NCBI GenBank assembly: GCA_902629495.1
Contig: CACORA010000005.1
Location: forward strand, 1 to 64,000
Length of the DNA stretch: 64,000 nucleotides
Direction of reading: 5' to 3'
DNA from: Planctomycetaceae bacterium
GTDB lineage: Bacteria; Planctomycetota; Planctomycetia; Pirellulales; UBA1268
Shown here: positions 1-8,625 of the stretch, piece after piece
Layout: each line of letters starts with the position of its first letter
How positions within the stretch are numbered: position 1 is the stretch's first letter
Made by a program: the position numbers and the translations under genes
Notes under the pieces: generated by a model
Seen by the model: only the letters and a program-made list of their open reading frames with translations
Told to the model about the DNA's origin: nothing
Database searches by the model: none

Positions 1-1167
1 AAGTGCGAAGGAAAACTCCCTGCGGCGGATGTGACACTAGCGGAGGTGCGCCCACGACTTATGGAAGAACTTCGTGAGGAGAAAAGTCGTCGAGCCTCCA
101 AAGAAGTTTTTAGGAAGGAACAAGATGCTGCCATCATACAAAACATTATGAATGATCCGGTCAAACGTTCAGAACAACCCGGTGTTGCGGCATTGGTCAA
201 TGGCGTCGCGATTATGATTAGCACGGTAGAAGATGAATGTGTTGATCGCCATGGCGAGGAGGTTCTTGAGATTCTCATTACGCGCTCCATTGTCAATCAG
301 GCACTGCAACGTCAGCGAAAGAAAGTAACGCAGAGCGACATTGATGCTGAAATCATTCGTGCGGCTGAGTCATTGGGTTTTCGTAAGTCTGATGGGTCAG
401 CAGATACCGCAGCGTGGCTTGAGAGAGTTGCGAAGGAAGAGAAAGCATCTCTTGATTACTACATTGAGGATATTGTTTGGCCTACAGTTGCACTCAAAAA
501 ATTGTTAGGTCCTGTTCCGGTGACACGTGAGGATCTTGATAGGGCGTTCGAGGCGACATTTGGTGCTCGTTCACGTTGCCGCATGATAGTTTTGGATACT
601 CAGAGACGGGCCCAAGAGGTTTGGCAACTCGCTAGACAAAACCTCACCGTTGAGATGATTGGCGACTTAGCCGAACGTTATTCGGTTGATCCAACAAGTC
701 GTACACTGCGTGGAGAGGTTCCACCGATTCAACGATACGGTGGTCAACCAACACTGGAGCGAGAAGCATTTTCTCTCCAGACAGGTGAGTTATCAGGTGT
801 TATCCAAGTAGCAGATCGATTCCTCGTGCTATATTGCGAGGGCTATACAAAACCAGCAGATGTCAGTTTTGATGAAGTAAAAGCTGAGCTTCACGCAGAT
901 ATTCTTGAGAAGAAACAACGTATTGAGATGGCCCGGCATTTTACACACCTCCGTGGTGGAGCCGCGATCGATAATTATCTTGCTGGTACAAGCCAGTCTC
1001 CCGTCGGGCAGCACAACACGCCACGTTCACAAGGACAAGCGCTCCCGCCCTCAACCCTCACGCAGGCTGAAATTGATGAATTGACACGACCACGTGCAGG
1101 GAGTCGAAAAGCAAAAGATCAGGATGCTGGTGTCGTACCGGCTTCTCGAGAAGTATCCGTTCCCTAG
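1..1167 (+). CDS. SurA/parvulin-type peptidyl-prolyl isomerase, 5'-truncated by window
   Basis: Probable periplasmic chaperone/prolyl isomerase. The frame is open from base 1, so the true start lies outside the window; the GTG at 31 is only the first in-window start-like codon. The first ~50 residues resemble the C-terminal helix of one isomerase unit (D-V-T-L-x-E-V-R pattern). A second unit follows: a SurA-like N-terminal helical part beginning near 'ALVNGVAI', then a PpiC/parvulin-like domain (roughly residues 175-300 counted from 31), closing with the matching D-V-S-F-x-E-V-K helix. The protein is therefore probably a tandem two-unit isomerase. The tail is rich in Ser, Gln, Thr and Arg and looks disordered. 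It converges on the DUF1501 gene 40 bp downstream. Family assignment rests on motif recognition and is fairly sure; client proteins are unknown. Confidence 0.75.
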   Translation, partial: KCEGKLPAADVTLAEVRPRLMEELREEKSRRASKEVFRKEQDAAIIQNIMNDPVKRSEQPGVAALVNGVAIMISTVEDECVDRHGEEVLEILITRSIVNQALQRQRKKVTQSDIDAEIIRAAESLGFRKSDGSADTAAWLERVAKEEKASLDYYIEDIVWPTVALKKLLGPVPVTREDLDRAFEATFGARSRCRMIVLDTQRRAQEVWQLARQNLTVEMIGDLAERYSVDPTSRTLRGEVPPIQRYGGQPTLEREAFSLQTGELSGVIQVADRFLVLYCEGYTKPADVSFDEVKAELHADILEKKQRIEMARHFTHLRGGAAIDNYLAGTSQSPVGQHNTPRSQGQALPPSTLTQAEIDELTRPRAGSRKAKDQDAGVVPASREVSVP

Positions 1168-1207
1168 GATGCAGAGATGAGAGAACAAAACGGGTAGATG
1201 TTCTGCC

Positions 1208-2635
1208 TCAGGCGAAGAGAGACTCGATAGCCTGCCCCTTACCATCTTCAGTTGCATAAAAGGGACGACTTTCAACGTCATAGACTGTTTTGGGACTCAC
1301 GCCCATGGCGGTAAACAACGTGGCATGAAGGTCAGTGATCGTGACAGGATTTTCAATGGCCATGCATGGTCGTTCATCGGCAGTCTTTCCGTATACACAA
1401 CCCTGCTTTATACCACCTCCGAAGAGGACAACGCTTGAACCGCCAGTGAAATGGCGATGTTGACCATAATGTTCTGGCTTCTGCAAAAAATCTTTTGGTG
1501 ACCGCGCCTGATCATTCGCTGTCGATCCAGGCTGTCCTTCGGTAATCATGTCACGGCTAAACTCACTTGCAATGACAACAAGGGTTCGATCAAGCAACCC
1601 ACGTTTTTCAAGATCCTGTATCAACGTGGCAATCGGACGATCAATTTCGTTGTGCATCCGGATGAGTGTCTCATGACCACGCTCGTGGGTATCCCAATGT
1701 TTGAATGGTATGTATTCCGTCGTTACTTCGACATAGCGTACGCCCTGTTCAACAAGACGACGAGCGAGCAGGCAACCACGACCGAATCGGCCAGTATCAT
1801 AACGCTCTTGAACGTCTTTCGGCTCACGAGTTATGTCAAATGCTTCTCGCTCGTTTGAACCAAGAAGTCGATGTGCTTTTTCAAGACTGTTGAGCATTGA
1901 TTGCTGATGGTAATCACTTGTGAAGGCAGCGTGGGGAGATGACTGCAGTAGTTTTTTGAAGTGCTGGTAGCGGGAAGCAAAACGCTGTCCATCCATGCCC
2001 TTTGGCGGACGAACAGCTAAAGCAGCTTGCTCTGGATATGGAAGATTCATTGGACCAAATTCACTTCCAAAAAAACCACCTGTCGTAAATGCTTTAATCT
2101 CTTCATTTTCACCAATACCTTCCAGGCGCTGCCCAATGTTTACAAAGGCTGGCATAACAGCATCTCGTGAGCCCAGCACTCGACTTATCCACGAACCAAT
2201 ATGAGGACATGCAACGGTTTGCGGAGGGATATAGCCAGTATGCCAATGGTATTGGTGTCGTGAGTGAAGAATACTTCCGAGGTCAGGCTGTACGTGTGAT
2301 CTGATAAGCGTTCCTCGGTTGAGCATCCCTGCAATGTGTGGCAGCCCGTTGCAGATTGTTACTCCATCAATGGATGTTGGTATGGCAGGAAAGGTGCTAA
2401 TGACATCGGGAACGGCTAAACCTGGTTCAAACGGTTTATATTTCTTTGGGTCAAAGGTATCAGGAGCGGCCATTCCGCCAGCCATCCAAAGAACAATGAT
2501 GGCATCAGCAGTTGGGGCAGGATGTGTCACTGCTTGTCCATTGGTTTTTTGTGCAAGACATTTTGGTTCAGGGAGTGCCAGTGTTGCTGAAGCAGCACTG
2601 GCAAGGCTCAATAACAAGTCACGTCGAGTTTGCAT
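1208..2635 (-). CDS. DUF1501 family protein, Tat-exported (module A)
   Basis: DUF1501 proteins belong to the alkaline phosphatase/sulfatase-like fold group; their biochemical role is unknown. This 475-residue protein opens with a twin-arginine leader (M-Q-T-R-R-D-L-L-L followed by an Ala-rich stretch), so it is probably folded before export. Family hallmarks seen are 'WMAGGMAAPDTFDPK', the 'HSRHQYHWHTGY' region, 'RFGRGCLLARRLVEQGVRYVEV', 'WDTHERGHE' and 'ASEFSRD'. It is the last gene of a three-gene minus-strand run with the DUF1549/DUF1553 gene 12 bp upstream and the propeller/haem gene before that. DUF1501 next to DUF1549/DUF1553 is the usual planctomycete pairing. The pre-start sequence has only a weak AAAGAGA-like ribosome site, which fits translational coupling to the upstream gene. 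Confidence 0.9.
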   Translation of the reverse strand: MQTRRDLLLSLASAASATLALPEPKCLAQKTNGQAVTHPAPTADAIIVLWMAGGMAAPDTFDPKKYKPFEPGLAVPDVISTFPAIPTSIDGVTICNGLPHIAGMLNRGTLIRSHVQPDLGSILHSRHQYHWHTGYIPPQTVACPHIGSWISRVLGSRDAVMPAFVNIGQRLEGIGENEEIKAFTTGGFFGSEFGPMNLPYPEQAALAVRPPKGMDGQRFASRYQHFKKLLQSSPHAAFTSDYHQQSMLNSLEKAHRLLGSNEREAFDITREPKDVQERYDTGRFGRGCLLARRLVEQGVRYVEVTTEYIPFKHWDTHERGHETLIRMHNEIDRPIATLIQDLEKRGLLDRTLVVIASEFSRDMITEGQPGSTANDQARSPKDFLQKPEHYGQHRHFTGGSSVVLFGGGIKQGCVYGKTADERPCMAIENPVTITDLHATLFTAMGVSPKTVYDVESRPFYATEDGKGQAIESLFA

Positions 2636-2647
2636 GCGATAGTCTCT

Positions 2648-5092
2648 TTATCGAATAAGCTGGAATTCTGGAAGCATAACAATGGCCCACATCAAATCAG
2701 CAATGTTTGTCTCACGACATGTTGCTCCTAGAAGATCGGATGCTGCAGCATATTCTGCAGGTGTTGGTAAACGTGTGAGTGCCGTTAAGAATACTCTCTC
2801 AATAATAGCTTTTGAATCTGGACCATACGTTGAAAAAAGCTTTGAAGCCCCAGATAGAAATTCGCCGTTCAGGGATGCATCATTGCTGAGTTGAAGAGCC
2901 TCGAGTGTCGTCAGCTGTGTTGGTCGATTTGTTACGACCTGATCACGGTTTGGGCGTCCAAGTGCTGACATAAGCGGAGTGGCCTTAATGAGTGAGGCTC
3001 TCACCATTGGAATGGTGTCTGGAGAAAAAACATATTGCAGAGATGCTCGAAAACTCTTCTCGCCTGTTTTCCATATGGACTGTGTTTTGGTAATAACAGC
3101 AGGCGCCCATGCAATATCATTATTCTTTGCAAACCGTCCACGTTTATTTGGTGCGGCAGTGGTCCATTGCCAAGTGTCATCAGTACCGTAGGCCTGAATG
3201 GTATGGCCTGGAGTTTTTATAGCGATCTCGACACGAAGTGCAGCAGGACCACCTGCCGCACCATTTGCGGCTGATACAAGGACAGTGTTTTTCCCTTGGT
3301 GCAGCACATTGGTAATCACCGTCATTGAGGCATTAGACCAATCATGACTCACTGTAATTTTTTCCCCATTGATGAAGAGAGTACCTTCGTTATCTGTAGC
3401 GATGACAGCAATTGCATGCTCGGGTTGTTTTTCCAAATCGATTATTTTCCTAAACGAACGTTTCTCGCCTGACTGAGCAGAAGCGGATGCATTGGACCAG
3501 ATCCACTTTGATGTTGGTTCAATGACCGTTGTGTCAGATGGCTCAAATCGTGTTACCACCGCATCAGATTTTTTGGGTGCTGATCCAGTAAGTTGCCAAA
3601 TAGCATCGCTCAGCTGCTCAGCAGTCATGCGACGTGGCGAAGGACCCTGAAAAATATATTGAGAAGGTTTGGGAAGATTTTGGATCGCCGGTGTTGCAAC
3701 ACCATATATTTCAGATGAACAAATGATGTTGAGCACGTGCTTGATATTCCAATGAGAATCCACAAGCTCATGGGCAAGTATCTCGAGGAGTTCTTCACTC
3801 CAAGGGGGCATTCGAAGAGCATCGACTGGGTGGACAAGACCCCGTCCCATCAGTCGAGCCCAGAGTCGGTTGACGAGATTACGAGACAACCAACCATTAT
3901 CTGAGTGCGTTATAAGTGTAGCGAGCTGTATAAGCCTCTCCGACGGTAACGCATCTGCATCAATCTGTCCCAACTGATCAAACAGCCAACTTGGACGTGC
4001 TATGCGGCCAGTTGCTTTTTCACAACGGTGTAACTCTAGCGGTGTGTCCGAAACGATTGCGGCCAGATCGTATGTTTGTTTGAGTGTCCAGCGGTCAACA
4101 AAAGAATCATGACAACTGGCACATTTGAGATTGATTCCAAGAAAAGTCTGCCCAATATTTTGAGCGAATTGAATAGGGACAGTTTGGCTTGCGTTGACCG
4201 TTCCTCTCCAAACGATGCCATCAATAAAACCTCTCGACTCATCAGTTGGAGCAATAAGTTCACGAACAAACTGATCATATGGTTTATTTTCCATCAGTGA
4301 TCTGTGCAGCCATGTTGTGATCTGTCGGCGGCCGCCTGTGATAAAGCCAGTGCCACTGTAATCATTGCGAAGAAGATCATTCCAAAATGATAGCCAATGT
4401 TCCGCATACTGCAGTTTTGTTGAGTCACTCAAGAGTTCCTCAACAAAACGATGACGTTTGTTGCGGTTCGTGCTTGCAATAAATGATTGCACGACATCTG
4501 GTTGAGGGAGCAGTCCAACGAGATCGAGACTCACGCGTCGAAGAAATGTACGGTCATCACTTTGTGGTGGTCTCTGAATATGTTTTTCTTGAAAATAGTG
4601 ATCAACGATTCGATCAACCGGGTTCGTACGACCGTTTTGAATGGGAGGTAAAACAATTCCTCGGAGTTTCAAAGGTGGTTCCCACGTGTCTGTTTCAAAG
4701 ACAAAACCATTTTCCCAGGTGGCACCCTCGTTAATCCATGTCTTCAGAAGATTTATGTCTTGGGGTGATAAGGGATCATTGTCACTCGGCATGCGGTAAT
4801 CGGGATCGTGGCTGGTTACGCGAGAGATAATCTCACTGTTGTCTGAGTCACCTGAGATAAATCCGGGGATTTCGGAGTCCCCACCTCTGAGAAGATCTTC
4901 CCGTGTATTAATAGAAAAGCCACCTTGGCGGGCATCGCCTGTATGACACTCACCACATTTCTTCTTCAGGAGAGGGGCTACTTCATGAACAAAATCCAAA
5001 GCATTTGCGTGCCAGCCCTGAAAAAGGACGGTGATCATACACGCACAACAGACGATACGGGATGTCTTATTTCTTCTTTCGGAAGCGGCCAT
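2648..5092 (-). CDS. PSCyt1-DUF1549-DUF1553 haem-binding protein with sugar-binding-like insert (module A)
   Basis: Exported planctomycete cytochrome-like protein of unknown function. I place the start at the ATG at 5092 (814 residues), because the next 30 residues form a signal peptide ending W-H-A-N-A and a GAAGGGAAA site precedes it; an in-frame start at 5209 would overlap the upstream gene much more. Order: signal peptide 1-31; PSCyt1-type cytochrome with CGECH at 46-50; DUF1549 about 140-345 with a second CxxCH (CASCH, 324-328); DUF1553, interrupted at about 525-660 by a beta-rich segment ('KWIWS', 'ATDNEGTLFINGEKI', 'GKNTVLVSAANG') resembling a galactose-binding-like fold. It overlaps the 3' end of the propeller/haem gene by 26 nt, suggesting coupled translation. 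Family is certain; the nature of the insert is inferred. Confidence 0.9.
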   Translation of the reverse strand: MAASERRNKTSRIVCCACMITVLFQGWHANALDFVHEVAPLLKKKCGECHTGDARQGGFSINTREDLLRGGDSEIPGFISGDSDNSEIISRVTSHDPDYRMPSDNDPLSPQDINLLKTWINEGATWENGFVFETDTWEPPLKLRGIVLPPIQNGRTNPVDRIVDHYFQEKHIQRPPQSDDRTFLRRVSLDLVGLLPQPDVVQSFIASTNRNKRHRFVEELLSDSTKLQYAEHWLSFWNDLLRNDYSGTGFITGGRRQITTWLHRSLMENKPYDQFVRELIAPTDESRGFIDGIVWRGTVNASQTVPIQFAQNIGQTFLGINLKCASCHDSFVDRWTLKQTYDLAAIVSDTPLELHRCEKATGRIARPSWLFDQLGQIDADALPSERLIQLATLITHSDNGWLSRNLVNRLWARLMGRGLVHPVDALRMPPWSEELLEILAHELVDSHWNIKHVLNIICSSEIYGVATPAIQNLPKPSQYIFQGPSPRRMTAEQLSDAIWQLTGSAPKKSDAVVTRFEPSDTTVIEPTSKWIWSNASASAQSGEKRSFRKIIDLEKQPEHAIAVIATDNEGTLFINGEKITVSHDWSNASMTVITNVLHQGKNTVLVSAANGAAGGPAALRVEIAIKTPGHTIQAYGTDDTWQWTTAAPNKRGRFAKNNDIAWAPAVITKTQSIWKTGEKSFRASLQYVFSPDTIPMVRASLIKATPLMSALGRPNRDQVVTNRPTQLTTLEALQLSNDASLNGEFLSGASKLFSTYGPDSKAIIERVFLTALTRLPTPAEYAAASDLLGATCRETNIADLMWAIVMLPEFQLIR

Positions 5093-7811
5093 CTCGTTTA
5101 TTTCCCTTCGAAAGGGTGTATGCCAATAGATCAAGCACTTCTTCTTCATTGAGTTGATTGAGAAGACCTTTTGGCATGAGTGACTCTGTGCCCGGAAAGA
5201 TCTCTTCAATCATATTTTTTTGAATGGTTACAAACTTTGTGGCATCCTCAGGATCTGTCACGATGATAATGTGTTGATCATTATCAGAAATGATTCGACC
5301 GGTAATGACTTTCCCATCAGCGGTTTGAACAATGCTTGATTTGTACTGATCACTGACAACCTTACTTGGGTCGATAATGGCTTCAACTATATCTTTGATC
5401 TGAAAACGACCACCAGCCTGGGTCAAGTCAGGACCAGTTGCACCACCATCTTCACCAAACCGGTGGCATACGATGCATCGAGCAGCCGCAAATGCCCGCT
5501 GCCCTTTTTGAAAATCTCTTGTTTTCGGCCCAAGGCCTTTCTTGGTAGCGGTGAGAATAGTTTCGAGTGTCCATGGCTGACCAGGACCCTGTGGTTTTGG
5601 AAGCGGTGGAGGGACGTAAGGCTTTCGCACGCCGAGTGTTTCCAGCGCCATTTTTTCTGTATCGGTCAGGTGAGCAAGGCTCTCATTTTCAATATTTGAC
5701 AAAAATTTTCGGTAACTGTTTCCTCCGGCCCAGTTCCGTGCCTTCGCAAACCACTCGTAGTAGTGCTTTCGATCAGTGTTCGTCCATAACTCTTTTTCAT
5801 TCACTGTGCGAATAACATATGCATAATGAAGTTGTAAGAGGTCACCTCGATTATCCAGTGAGCTTCGTACCGCACCACCGTAACGAGCATTTCTTTCAGT
5901 AAGCCTGCGGAGATCGTCTTCGTTTGGTGCGAGGTTGGTAGCAGCTGCAGTTTTTGTTGGTTGTGAAAGTTGGTTGACAAGTTGTGTCACAATGCCCGGA
6001 GCACGCACTGCAACCAACACGGATGAAAGTTCACGATCAAGATCAAACGAACCAGAGGGAAACAATGGTGCAAATCGCTTGGCAATCCGTTGCTTCGTCG
6101 TTTGTGATGGATGACCAAGTCGAATCATGACGAGTTCATAGGCTCGAAGGAGTGCAATGAGTTCAGATTCTCCGAGTGTTGTCGGATCAATACGACCAAG
6201 GGCTTCCAACACAGACTGTTGGGCCTTTGGATCAGCTTGACGTGCAACGGCAATGGCAGCCTCAATGAGTGCTAATGGAGGTTGTTTGTCTGCGAGGGAT
6301 TTTTCTTGCCACAGTTCAAGTGGTTGGTGCTCAAGTGCGACACGGGCTGCATAGCGGATAAATCGATCTGGATTGGAGAGATGTGGTATAGCCAACGACA
6401 CAGCATTTTCAGGATCACGTACAGTCGTATGCAACTCTTCGAGTGCGTGTCGAACGTTTCGCTCTTTCCGATGAAGAATATCGGAGGCATCGACAGGAGT
6501 GGTTGATTCAGAGCCCGTGTAGATCACTCGATAGAGTTCACTTTGTCCGCCACGTCCACCGACAGCGAAATAAATGGCTCCGTCTTTTCCCACAGTCATA
6601 TCAGTCAGTGGGAGTGGCGTGCGCGTCATGAATTCTTCTTTGGTGCCTTTGTAGGTAGAACCGTCAGGCTCCAAGTGAATGGCATACATCGTGCCAAAGG
6701 TCCAATCGCAAATGTAGAGAGCTTTTTGATACCTAGCAGGAAATTTTGTTCCATAGCCAAAAGCAACACCAACCGGAGATCCTGGTCCGATATTCACAAC
6801 AGGAGGTAAGCTGTCCGGATATCCAATAGGCCATTTTCCAGTACCACTCCGCCAGCCAAGTTCACTCCCACTGGTTGCATGGTTGACGCGAGTAGGTCGA
6901 TACCATGGCGTACCAAAATCCCATTCCATATCGGCGTCATATACAAACAATTCTCCATCAGCATTGAAAGCAAAGTCATATGGGTTGCGATACCCAGCGG
7001 TCCATACATCCCATGCGTTCCCTTCTGGATCGGTACTGATGACAAATCCACCTGGTGCAAGTCTGCCTGCGGCATGACCATTTCCATCCCACATCCGTGT
7101 GATGATGAGGTCTTCATCCCAGTTGGCCGGGAGCCGACTTGTACCGTCAGAGGCAAGCGAAACACGTCGCTGAGAGTCACGAATACCACCCATTGTTTGT
7201 GGCTTAGTAATATCCGTGACATCAAAGGGAATACTTGTGTGATTGCCGCAGATAATAAATAAGCGTTTGCCGTCAGGAGACAGAAGAATATTGTGAGGGC
7301 CATGCTCACCACCACCTTGAAATTCACGAAGTTTTTCAACGGTTTCAAGGGTGTCGTCATGATCTGTATCAGTGACCCGATAGAGTCCACTGCCTGTTCC
7401 ACCATTGCAAACAACATATAGAGCATCAAACGCCCACAACATTCCTTGGGCGCCTGTGATGTTTGCAGGAACTTTTTCAACAATGGTTTGGTCGGATGTT
7501 CCAATGGGAGCCGGGGTGATTCGTACTAATCCTTTTCCACCTTGATCACTTGCTAAGACTCGGCCTTTTGGATCCGTTGTGAGACATACCCAAGATCCAA
7601 GTTCTTCACGTGGAACGACAAAGAGTCGTTCAACAGCAAAACCATTTGGAAGGATAAAAGAAGGTTTGTCACCAGAGCTGGTTGTATCAGTGTCGCTTGA
7701 AGCAATCACAGGCATTTTTTCGAGCGGTTGCCGCCAGATACCATCATCCGCAGCGGCCGACACCATGCTCCATGTCACAACAGAACACAGTACCCAGAAT
7801 ATTCGGTTCAT
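5067..7811 (-). CDS. Propeller (TIGR02604-like) protein with C-terminal haem-binding domain (TIGR02603-like)
   Basis: A 914-residue exported protein of the planctomycete 'membrane-bound dehydrogenase/haem-binding' group. Residues 1-21 are a signal peptide (ending V-S-A-A-A). Residues about 50-430 form a beta-propeller like PQQ-dependent sugar dehydrogenases ('GFAVERLFVV', 'VWTAGYRNPYDFAFNADGELFVYDADMEWD', 'PLTDMTVGKDGAIYFAVGG'). Helical repeats, probably HEAT-like, follow (about 450-640). The C-terminus carries one CxxCH (CIVCH near 778-782) followed by 'GPDLTQAGGRF', 'IDPSKVVSDQY' and 'ITGRI', the signature of the TIGR02603 domain. It is the first gene of module A. It may oxidise a sugar or alcohol and pass electrons to its own haem, but substrate and cofactor are unknown. 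Confidence 0.9.
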   Translation of the reverse strand: MNRIFWVLCSVVTWSMVSAAADDGIWRQPLEKMPVIASSDTDTTSSGDKPSFILPNGFAVERLFVVPREELGSWVCLTTDPKGRVLASDQGGKGLVRITPAPIGTSDQTIVEKVPANITGAQGMLWAFDALYVVCNGGTGSGLYRVTDTDHDDTLETVEKLREFQGGGEHGPHNILLSPDGKRLFIICGNHTSIPFDVTDITKPQTMGGIRDSQRRVSLASDGTSRLPANWDEDLIITRMWDGNGHAAGRLAPGGFVISTDPEGNAWDVWTAGYRNPYDFAFNADGELFVYDADMEWDFGTPWYRPTRVNHATSGSELGWRSGTGKWPIGYPDSLPPVVNIGPGSPVGVAFGYGTKFPARYQKALYICDWTFGTMYAIHLEPDGSTYKGTKEEFMTRTPLPLTDMTVGKDGAIYFAVGGRGGQSELYRVIYTGSESTTPVDASDILHRKERNVRHALEELHTTVRDPENAVSLAIPHLSNPDRFIRYAARVALEHQPLELWQEKSLADKQPPLALIEAAIAVARQADPKAQQSVLEALGRIDPTTLGESELIALLRAYELVMIRLGHPSQTTKQRIAKRFAPLFPSGSFDLDRELSSVLVAVRAPGIVTQLVNQLSQPTKTAAATNLAPNEDDLRRLTERNARYGGAVRSSLDNRGDLLQLHYAYVIRTVNEKELWTNTDRKHYYEWFAKARNWAGGNSYRKFLSNIENESLAHLTDTEKMALETLGVRKPYVPPPLPKPQGPGQPWTLETILTATKKGLGPKTRDFQKGQRAFAAARCIVCHRFGEDGGATGPDLTQAGGRFQIKDIVEAIIDPSKVVSDQYKSSIVQTADGKVITGRIISDNDQHIIIVTDPEDATKFVTIQKNMIEEIFPGTESLMPKGLLNQLNEEEVLDLLAYTLSKGNKRDGRFRKKK

Positions 7812-8028
7812 AAGAAAACCTTTCGATGCAGAGGGAAAATGATCGGTGGACCGTTACTTGGACAAACCAGGGTGAGGGTGCCATGGAACTCCAAAGAGTC
7901 TGTTGGGAACACCCACATCGCCGTCTGAAAGGTAAATCCATCAAACGCGGATCCAAAGAAGAATCGATCAGTGGGGTCGTTTCATTTTACACCATCAACT
8001 GACCTGCGGGTCCTTTTGCATAATGGTA

Positions 8029-8064
8029 AGAAACAATCAGTATTTAAGGCGAGAAACAATCAGT
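8029..8064. repeat. 13-bp direct repeat, two copies at 23-bp spacing
   Basis: AGAAACAATCAGT occurs at 8029-8041 and again at 8052-8064, on the same strand. The 23-bp period is about two helical turns, which is what a pair of protein-binding half-sites on one DNA face would look like. It lies about 180 bp upstream of the EF-hand gene start. No other copy was noticed in the window, but I could not search exhaustively. Confidence 0.6.
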
Positions 8065-8069
8065 GTAAA

Positions 8070-8087
8070 TGACATTAGAAAATGTCA
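8070..8087. promoter_or_regulatory. Perfect 7-bp inverted repeat, candidate operator
   Basis: TGACATT, four-base spacer AGAA, then AATGTCA: a perfect dyad directly after the direct repeats and upstream of module B. There is no T-tract after it, so a terminator is less likely than a binding site. Its function is inferred only from position and symmetry. Confidence 0.4.
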
Positions 8088-8246
8088 CTCCTGAACCATG
8101 GAAAGAAGATTTTTAATATCAAAGCCAAGGAGAAAACTGCAACTTTTTGCATTTTATACCGTTTTAAGAATACGCTCTTCAGTCTGGGGGCGTCAGTCCT
8201 GATAGCCATTTTGTTGGTTTCTTTTACTTATGAGGAAGAACGATCT

Positions 8247-8543
8247 ATGATTAAGACAGTATTTTCTTGCCTGATGGCAGCCATGGCCGTTTTGTTGTTC
8301 ACAACTGCTTCCGTCTATGCGGCTGATGAAAAGCCAAAGATGGATCCAGAAAAAGTTTTCAAAAAACGGGATAAGGACGGTGACGGCTCGCTCTCAAAGG
8401 AGGAGTTTCTGTCTGCTGTCAAGGGAGACAAAAAAGAAGGTATGGAGAAGCGATTCGACAGAATGGACTCAAATGGTGATGGCAAGGTTTCTCTTGAGGA
8501 ATTTAAGACCGCCATTGCTTCAGCCAAGAAAAAGAAGAAATAA
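8247..8543 (+). CDS. Small exported EF-hand protein
   Basis: A 98-residue protein with a signal peptide (residues 1-25, ending A-S-V-Y-A) and two canonical EF-hand loops: D42 to E53 (D-K-D-G-D-G-S-L-S-K-E-E) and D74 to E85 (D-S-N-G-D-G-K-V-S-L-E-E). Both have Asp/Asn at 1, 3 and 5, Gly at 6 and Glu at 12, so calcium binding is likely. The C-terminus is a run of lysines. I chose the ATG at 8247 because GAGGA sits at 8232-8236 and the signal peptide begins right there. It lies 82 bp before the DUF1549/DUF1553 gene on the same strand and probably heads module B. Calcium sensing or buffering outside the cytoplasm is inference. Confidence 0.88.
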   Translation: MIKTVFSCLMAAMAVLLFTTASVYAADEKPKMDPEKVFKKRDKDGDGSLSKEEFLSAVKGDKKEGMEKRFDRMDSNGDGKVSLEEFKTAIASAKKKKK

Positions 8544-8625
8544 TTGGTTTGGTTTGTCATACATACATAGAGAAGGTTGAATGAGCGATCCAATGTCACG
8601 ATGCGTCAATCATTTGGAGGTGAGG

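Larger units (their letters stand above)
7812..8246. other. Divergent intergenic region between module A and module B (435 bp)
   Basis: No gene is supported here. The region separates divergently transcribed modules and must hold both promoters. It contains a 13-bp direct repeat and a perfect inverted repeat (listed separately) in its right half. An in-frame ATG at 8082 extends the EF-hand frame upstream, but that extension lies on the inverted repeat, has no ribosome site and adds a second hydrophobic segment before a good signal peptide, so I do not use it. Confidence 0.6.

Noticed and set aside
6794..7504. Minus-strand open frame of 236 codons inside the propeller/haem gene
   Set aside because: Same strand, other frame; the main frame carries the clear propeller motifs and no programmed frameshift signal is seen.
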